A DNA stretch of 15,815 nucleotides, from contig DCFY01000049.1 in assembly GCA_002315155.1 (NCBI GenBank), positions 1-15,815 of the forward strand, read 5' to 3'. The position numbers and the translations under genes are program-made. The DNA comes from Megamonas sp. UBA1792 (GTDB lineage Bacteria; Bacillota_C; Negativicutes; Selenomonadales; Selenomonadaceae). Position 1 is the stretch's first letter. Each line of letters starts with the position of its first letter. The notes beneath the pieces are model-generated. The model did no database searches, was not told where the DNA came from, and saw only the letters and a program-made list of their open reading frames with translations. Shown here piece after piece: positions 11,687-15,815 of the stretch.

Positions 11687-12946
11687 TTATTTCATTAGTG
11701 AACCATTGAAATGTAGTGTTGCAAAGTAGTCCTCAAGCGTTTCAGCGCGTCGGATTAGCTCAATGGAGCCGTCTTCATGAAGCAAAAGTTCTGCACTGCG
11801 GAGTTTACCATTATAGTTAAATCCCATTGCATGACCATGCGCACCGGCATCGTGAATGATGACGCGATCGCCAATGTTGATTTGCGGAAGACTGCGATCA
11901 ATCGCGAATTTGTCGTTGTTTTCACAAAGTGAGCCTGTTACATCATAGACATGATCACATGGTGCATTTTCTTTACCGCTGATTGTGATGTGATGATAGG
12001 CACCATAGAGAGCGGGACGCATGAGATTTGCCATACAGGAATCAAGACCAATATAGTCTTTGTAGGTTTTCTTTTCATGCAGGACTGTGGATACCAGCCA
12101 GCCATAAGGGCCAGTAATAGAACGACCAAGTTCCATAGCAATTGCGAGGCCGCCAAGTCCTGCCGGTTTGATAATCGCTTCGTACGCTTTGCGAATGCCC
12201 TCACCAACGTATTCAAGATCGACAGTGGGTTCCTCCGGACGATATGGAATACCAACACCACCACCAAGATTGATAAATTCAAGACGGATATCAAGCTTGT
12301 TCTTGATTTCAACTGCGAGATTGAACATAAGCTTGGCGGTATTAATGAAGGAATCTGCGTGAAGTTCATTGGAGATAACCATCGTATGCAAACCAAATCG
12401 TTTGATTCCGCGCTCTTTTGCGATTTTATAGGCTTCAAAAATTTGTTCACGTGTAAGCCCGTATTTTGCTTCTTCTGGTTTACCAATAATATCATTGCCT
12501 TCAATAAGTGATCCGGGGTTGTAACGGAAAGAAAGACACTTTGGGAAACCGGCATTTTTTTCGAGATAGTCGATATGAGAGATATCATCAAGATTGATTA
12601 CCGCACCGAGTGCGACCGCTTTTTGAAATTCATCGGCGGGAGTATCGTTGGAAGTGAGCATGATTTTCTCACCCTTGATACCAGCAGCATCAGAGAGAAG
12701 AAGCTCCGCAAGCGAGCTGCAGTCAGCTCCTGCACCTTCTTCATGCAGTACCTGCAGCAGACGCGGATTTGGTGCTGCCTTTACAGCATAGTGCTCGCGG
12801 AAGTCCGGAGCCCAGGAAAATGCTTTAAAAAGACGACGGATATTCGTGCGGATTGCTTTTTCATCGTAGATATGGAAAGGTGTCGGATACTTTTTAATAA
12901 CGTCTTCGAGTTGTTCTTTTGAGAGTGGGAAATTCTTTTCTGCCAT
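11687..12946 (-). CDS. lysA: Diaminopimelate decarboxylase, PLP-dependent
   Basis: This 419-residue fold-type III PLP enzyme catalyses meso-diaminopimelate to lysine plus CO2, the last step of lysine synthesis. It shows the internal-aldimine lysine Lys56 in HYAVKAAPNP (52-61), DCSS (75-78), the glycine-rich phosphate loop INLGGGVGIPY (near 225), MELGRSITGPYG (near 274), the active-site Cys in GSLCENND (near 340) and DAGAHGHAMGFNYN (near 367-380). The divergent GAHGxAMGxNYNGKLRSAELLL ending places it in the Lachnospiraceae/Negativicutes-type LysA subfamily; most LysA have EPGR where this has ELGR. Start: ATG at 12946 on the minus strand with GGAGG at 12955-12959. The lysine riboswitch upstream strongly supports the lysine assignment over related decarboxylases. 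Confidence 0.93.
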   Translation of the reverse strand: MAEKNFPLSKEQLEDVIKKYPTPFHIYDEKAIRTNIRRLFKAFSWAPDFREHYAVKAAPNPRLLQVLHEEGAGADCSSLAELLLSDAAGIKGEKIMLTSNDTPADEFQKAVALGAVINLDDISHIDYLEKNAGFPKCLSFRYNPGSLIEGNDIIGKPEEAKYGLTREQIFEAYKIAKERGIKRFGLHTMVISNELHADSFINTAKLMFNLAVEIKNKLDIRLEFINLGGGVGIPYRPEEPTVDLEYVGEGIRKAYEAIIKPAGLGGLAIAMELGRSITGPYGWLVSTVLHEKKTYKDYIGLDSCMANLMRPALYGAYHHITISGKENAPCDHVYDVTGSLCENNDKFAIDRSLPQINIGDRVIIHDAGAHGHAMGFNYNGKLRSAELLLHEDGSIELIRRAETLEDYFATLHFNGSLMK

Positions 12947-12985
12947 TGATTATTCCTCCATTTACTTTACATACAATTAAAAATA

Positions 12986-13032
12986 CAGGAAAATAAAAAC
13001 GATTTGCGAAGAAAAAATCCAGGCAAATCGTT
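12986..13032 (-). terminator. Riboswitch-controlled intrinsic terminator before lysA
   Basis: Read on the minus strand, AACGATTTGC (13032-13023) pairs perfectly with GCAAATCGTT (13007-12998) and is followed by TTTTTATTTT. It lies between the lysine aptamer and the lysA ribosome site, the standard expression platform for lysine-induced termination. Confidence 0.88.
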
Positions 13033-13048
13033 GCGAGTGCATAGCTTA

Positions 13049-13211
13049 GGATAGCTCTCCATACGTCTGTATGACAATCTTATGCTTGTTCAGCCTAAGA
13101 CCAATAATGATTTTTTACCATCAAACCATCATTTCGGCGATGTTCCCTTTACTCGCAGTTCCCAGCATGGAAGCTCCCTGCGGCGACTCCTGAACGATCG
13201 CGCCTCTACCT
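13049..13211 (-). promoter_or_regulatory. Lysine riboswitch (L box) aptamer
   Basis: On the minus strand the sequence follows the conserved L-box order: GGTAGAGGCGCG (from 13211), AGGAGT, then GGGAACATCGCCGAAATGA, GGCTGAA, and a closing GGAGAGCTATCC that ends at 13049. P1 forms between GGTAG and CTATC, as in B. subtilis lysC (GATAG/CTATC). Binding of lysine should stabilise P1 and allow the downstream terminator (12998-13032) to form, switching off lysA. The transcript starts about 23 bases before P1. Confidence 0.93.
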
Positions 13212-13240
13212 GTAAATATGTAATTTTTTTGTATGTGTAA

Positions 13241-13269
13241 ATTATAACAACTGATTAAGATGTTGTCAA
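13241..13269 (-). promoter_or_regulatory. Consensus housekeeping promoter of the lysA transcript
   Basis: On the minus strand TTGACA (13269-13264), exactly 17 bp, and TATAAT (13246-13241) are a perfect consensus match. Start is near 13234, just ahead of the riboswitch. Confidence 0.9.
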
Positions 13270-13658
13270 TTGCAAATCATAATCAATATAAATTAAAATG
13301 ATTGCTGGTTTGAAGAGAGACATAAAAATTGTTGTTAGAAAAAACACAAACTTGTTTTATGAAAATATATGAATCGTAAGCTAATTGGTGTATACTTCTA
13401 ATGAAATACAATTGCTGTGTTTGGTATTTTTATAAGAACAATGATTGTATTAGCAACAGAATTTGCGAAAGAAAAGTAATGTGCAGCTGTTTTGCAATTA
13501 TATTGTACTTGTATAGCATGATAAAAAAATTTGACGATTGTAAAGAACGGATATATTTACCGTTGCGTTGCAGTCTGTTTATTGAATGTGCTATAGTTAG
13601 TTTCCCTATAGTATGGTAAAATGGAATAATTACAGAGGAAAATACGGAGGTGAGATAT
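13270..13658. other. A+T-rich intergenic region between divergent lysA and ykvA units
   Basis: About 390 bp without a supportable gene. The only frame of note (13401-13619, plus) lacks a ribosome site and is unusually rich in Cys, Ile and aromatic residues, as expected for random A+T-rich DNA. Possible promoter parts for the ykvA-topB unit are TTGACG (13531-13536) with TATATT (13552-13557) at a short 15-bp spacing, or TTGAAT (13582-13587) with TATAGT (13607-13612) at a long 19-bp spacing. CTATAGT occurs twice, at 13591-13597 and 13606-13612. Confidence 0.45.
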
Positions 13659-14033
13659 ATGTGGTGGAAGGCATGGGTATATGTAAAGATGTTTCGCAGG
13701 GATTTATTGATCATGTTGATTGCATTGAAGAACCCGGGGACGCCGAAGTATGTGCGTAATCTTATGATTGCAGCACTTGTTTATCTCATTAGTCCGATTG
13801 ATATTATACCGGATACAATTCCTGTATTGGGACTCGTAGATGATGCAGTGATTGTTCCAATAGCGGTGTATGGACTTATGCAGTTCTTGCCGGCTCATGT
13901 GCGGCAGGAGAGCGAAGAAAAAGCAGATTGGCTGGGAAAGAAAATGCCATATCTGCTTGTAGCAATATCCATTGTTGTGCTTGTATGGATATTTCTTATG
14001 ATATATGGGCTTTATTCGCTTTTCTTTAAATGA
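13659..14033 (+). CDS. DUF1232/YkvA-family small membrane protein
   Basis: The 124-residue protein contains the DUF1232 core YLISPIDIIPDTIPVLGLVDD (about 43-63 of the chosen frame), whose SPID-IPD-P-LG--DD pattern defines the family. A second hydrophobic helix runs from about 98 to 121 near the C-terminus and should anchor it in the membrane. The frame can be extended 9 bp to a GTG at 13650, but GGAGG (13646-13650) would overlap that codon; ATG 13659 is correctly spaced at 8 bp. The function of the family is unknown. The stop lies 34 bp before topB, suggesting one transcript. Confidence 0.85.
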   Translation: MWWKAWVYVKMFRRDLLIMLIALKNPGTPKYVRNLMIAALVYLISPIDIIPDTIPVLGLVDDAVIVPIAVYGLMQFLPAHVRQESEEKADWLGKKMPYLLVAISIVVLVWIFLMIYGLYSLFFK

Positions 14034-14067
14034 ACAATGTACAGAAATTTGACGAGGTGTGCGTGAA

Positions 14068-15815
14068 TTGAGATTATATATTGCCGAAAAACCGAGCATG
14101 GGGGCGGAAATCGCCAAGTGCCTTATGGGGCCGATTGCTCGGCGTGACGGCTATTTAGAAACAAAGGATGGCATTGTAACATGGGGGTTTGGGCATATTC
14201 TGCGTCAGGCTGAACCGGATGAATATGATGCAAAATATAAAATGTGGCGTGTAGAGGATCTGCCAATTGTTCCAACGGAGTGGAAATTACTCGTTGATCC
14301 CTCATGTGCAAAGCAGTTTCATACGATCAAGGGTCTTATTGAAAAGGCGGATGAAATTATTCATGCAGGTGACCCGGATAGAGAAGGGCAGTTGCTTATT
14401 GATGAGGTTCTTGATTATGTAGGCAATAAAAAACCAGTCAAGCGTATTTTACTCAATGCTCTTGATGAAAAAAGCATAAAGAAGGCAAATGCCAATCTGC
14501 GTGATAATAAGGATTTTTATAATTTAAAGCAATCGGCACTTGCTCGGGCACGTGCCGACTGGCTTATCGGGATGAATTTGTCACGAGCCTACACTTTAGC
14601 AGCACGAAGAGCAGGGCATCGTATTGTACTGCCGATTGGCCGTGTGAAGACGCCGACACTGGCACTCGTCGTGCGGCGCGAACGGGAGATTAACGATTTC
14701 AAACCTGTTGATTATTTTACGATTAAGGCAGAATTCGAGCATGAAAATGGTAGATTTTCAGCGAACTGGAAACCAAAAGATGAGCAGCCCGGACTTGATA
14801 GCGAGGGACGTCTGCTGGATGCGTGTGTTGCTGGTGTTATGGCAGAACACTTTGCTGAAGTACCACTGGAAGGAATTGTATCAGGATATCAGAAATCACA
14901 GAAAAAGGAAGTGCAGCGGTTACCGTTTTCCTTATCAACGCTGCAGGTGCTTGCGGGTAAGCGCTTTGGCTATGATCCACAGCTTGTTCTTGACACAGCA
15001 CAGAAGCTCTACGAGCATAAGCTCACGACGTATCCCCGCTCGGATTGCGAATATTTGCCCGTAAATCAGTTCGCTGATGCACGGACAATTCTGGGAAATC
15101 TCTCGCAAATTGAGGAGGAACATCTCAGTGGCTGGGCAAAGGGAGCAGATTTAAAGATCAGGAGTCGTGCATGGAATGATAAAAAAATATCAGCGCATCA
15201 TGCAATCATTCCAACGCAGGTACGGGTAAAGATTCGCACATTGAGCGATACGGAACGCAATCTTTATTCCCTTATTGCTCAGGCCTATATCGCGCAGTTC
15301 TATCCGCTACATGTCTATGACCAGACAAAGCTTGAAATAACTTATAAGGATGAGCTTTTTACTGCTAGTGGACGTGTCGTAAGGGAACCTGGCTGGAAGC
15401 TTCTCTATATGGCAGATCCGGATAAGGATGATAAGAATGAGGAGGCTTCGCTGCCACTCATGAAGAAGAAGGACACAGTGATGTATCTTGATGGTGGGCT
15501 TGATAAGAAGTCAACGAAGCCGCCAATGCGTTTTACGGCATCAACACTGCTCGCGGGTATGAAGGAAATTCATAAATATGTAAAGGATATCGAGTCAAAA
15601 AAGAAGCTCAAAGATGTTTATGGCATTGGTACAGAAGCAACACGTGCGACGATCATTGATGATCTCATCAAGCGTAAGTTTTTGAAGAATGAAGGAAAAA
15701 AGAAATATCTTGTGCCAACGGATGCAGCGTATTTGCTCATTGATGTGCTGCCGGATGAAATGACATATCCGGATTCGACAGCAATATGGGAAGATCATTT
15801 ACATTCCATGGCAGA
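14068..15815 (+). CDS. topB: DNA topoisomerase III (type IA), 3' partial
   Basis: The frame is open from TTG 14068 to the window end, giving 582 residues of an enzyme that is usually about 650-730. The toprim domain starts MRLYIAEKPSMG (catalytic Glu7) and includes HAGDPDREGQLL (99-110; metal-binding Asp102, Asp104, Glu106). The DNA-cleaving tyrosine is Tyr322 in TTYPRSDCEYLP, and the TopB-specific GDPDREGQ and PRSDC forms separate it from TopA. The later YGIGTEATRATIID segment (about 515-528) is also typical. It passes single DNA strands to resolve precatenanes and recombination intermediates. The start is chosen because GAGGTG (14054-14059) lies 8 bp upstream of TTG and no earlier start gives the conserved N-terminus. 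Its end and any C-terminal extension are outside the window. Confidence 0.95.
   Translation, partial: MRLYIAEKPSMGAEIAKCLMGPIARRDGYLETKDGIVTWGFGHILRQAEPDEYDAKYKMWRVEDLPIVPTEWKLLVDPSCAKQFHTIKGLIEKADEIIHAGDPDREGQLLIDEVLDYVGNKKPVKRILLNALDEKSIKKANANLRDNKDFYNLKQSALARARADWLIGMNLSRAYTLAARRAGHRIVLPIGRVKTPTLALVVRREREINDFKPVDYFTIKAEFEHENGRFSANWKPKDEQPGLDSEGRLLDACVAGVMAEHFAEVPLEGIVSGYQKSQKKEVQRLPFSLSTLQVLAGKRFGYDPQLVLDTAQKLYEHKLTTYPRSDCEYLPVNQFADARTILGNLSQIEEEHLSGWAKGADLKIRSRAWNDKKISAHHAIIPTQVRVKIRTLSDTERNLYSLIAQAYIAQFYPLHVYDQTKLEITYKDELFTASGRVVREPGWKLLYMADPDKDDKNEEASLPLMKKKDTVMYLDGGLDKKSTKPPMRFTASTLLAGMKEIHKYVKDIESKKKLKDVYGIGTEATRATIIDDLIKRKFLKNEGKKKYLVPTDAAYLLIDVLPDEMTYPDSTAIWEDHLHSMA

Noticed and set aside
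11938..12591. 217-codon minus-strand frame and 186-codon plus-strand frame within lysA
   Set aside because: Both overlap conserved lysA sequence in other frames and lack start signals.
13591..13612. CTATAGT direct repeat as an operator
   Set aside because: It is only seven bases, A+T-rich and overlaps promoter-like sequence, so chance is a sufficient explanation.
13401..13619. 72-codon plus-strand open frame with many cysteines
   Set aside because: It has no ribosome binding site, has atypical composition for the genome and lies in A+T-rich intergenic DNA; it resembles no family I know.
13650..13658. GTG 13650 as the start of the DUF1232 gene
   Set aside because: The GTG overlaps the GGAGG ribosome site; ATG 13659 has normal spacing.

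Overview
The window looks like a chromosomal segment of a low-to-moderate G+C (about 40% by eye) anaerobic member of the Bacillota. Supporting points are strong GGAGG-type ribosome binding sites, use of GTG and TTG starts, consensus housekeeping promoters, an L-box (lysine) riboswitch, a LevR-type sigma-54 activator and a Lachnospiraceae/Negativicutes-like LysA. I favour Negativicutes, a Gram-negative class of Bacillota with sugar-fermenting Selenomonadales, but the sequence does not prove it. There are no tRNA or rRNA genes, insertion sequences, prophage genes or CRISPR arrays that I can see.

Layout. (1) Positions 1-2310: a 5'-truncated YjiH-like membrane protein, a YjiG-like membrane protein and a cytosolic M20 (carboxypeptidase G2-like) peptidase form one plus-strand operon ended by a hairpin. 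(2) 2311-3226: a cold-shock protein with a long leader, and a small YwbE-family protein, each followed by its own terminator. (3) 3241-7516: a secreted class-3 lipase with an extra C-terminal domain, followed 20 bp later by levR, a 928-residue PRD-type sigma-54 activator. (4) 7537-10437: three phased upstream repeats, a perfect -24/-12 sigma-54 promoter, and a complete mannose-family PTS (EIIA, EIIB, EIIC, EIID). (5) 10458-11633: pfkA with its own promoter and a bidirectional terminator. (6) 11687-13269, minus strand: lysA behind a consensus promoter, lysine riboswitch and intrinsic terminator. (7) 13659-15815: a DUF1232/YkvA membrane protein and topB (topoisomerase III), which runs off the window.

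How the parts work together. The sugar imported by the PTS should control LevR by phosphorylation of its EIIA-like (His584) and PRD (His870) sites. LevR would then activate the PTS operon from the upstream repeats through sigma-54. The PTS should deliver a sugar phosphate that feeds glycolysis at the step of the neighbouring pfkA. The least expected observation is that the 11-base word repeated in the PTS upstream region (TAAAGAGTATC) also lies exactly over the predicted transcription start of the lipase-levR unit. This suggests that LevR, or another regulator shared by both promoters, ties the lipase and levR to the same circuit. The lysA block is a textbook lysine-feedback unit. The first operon resembles the E. 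coli iadA-yjiG-yjiH neighbourhood with a different peptidase, which suggests a peptide or amino-acid uptake-and-hydrolysis module.
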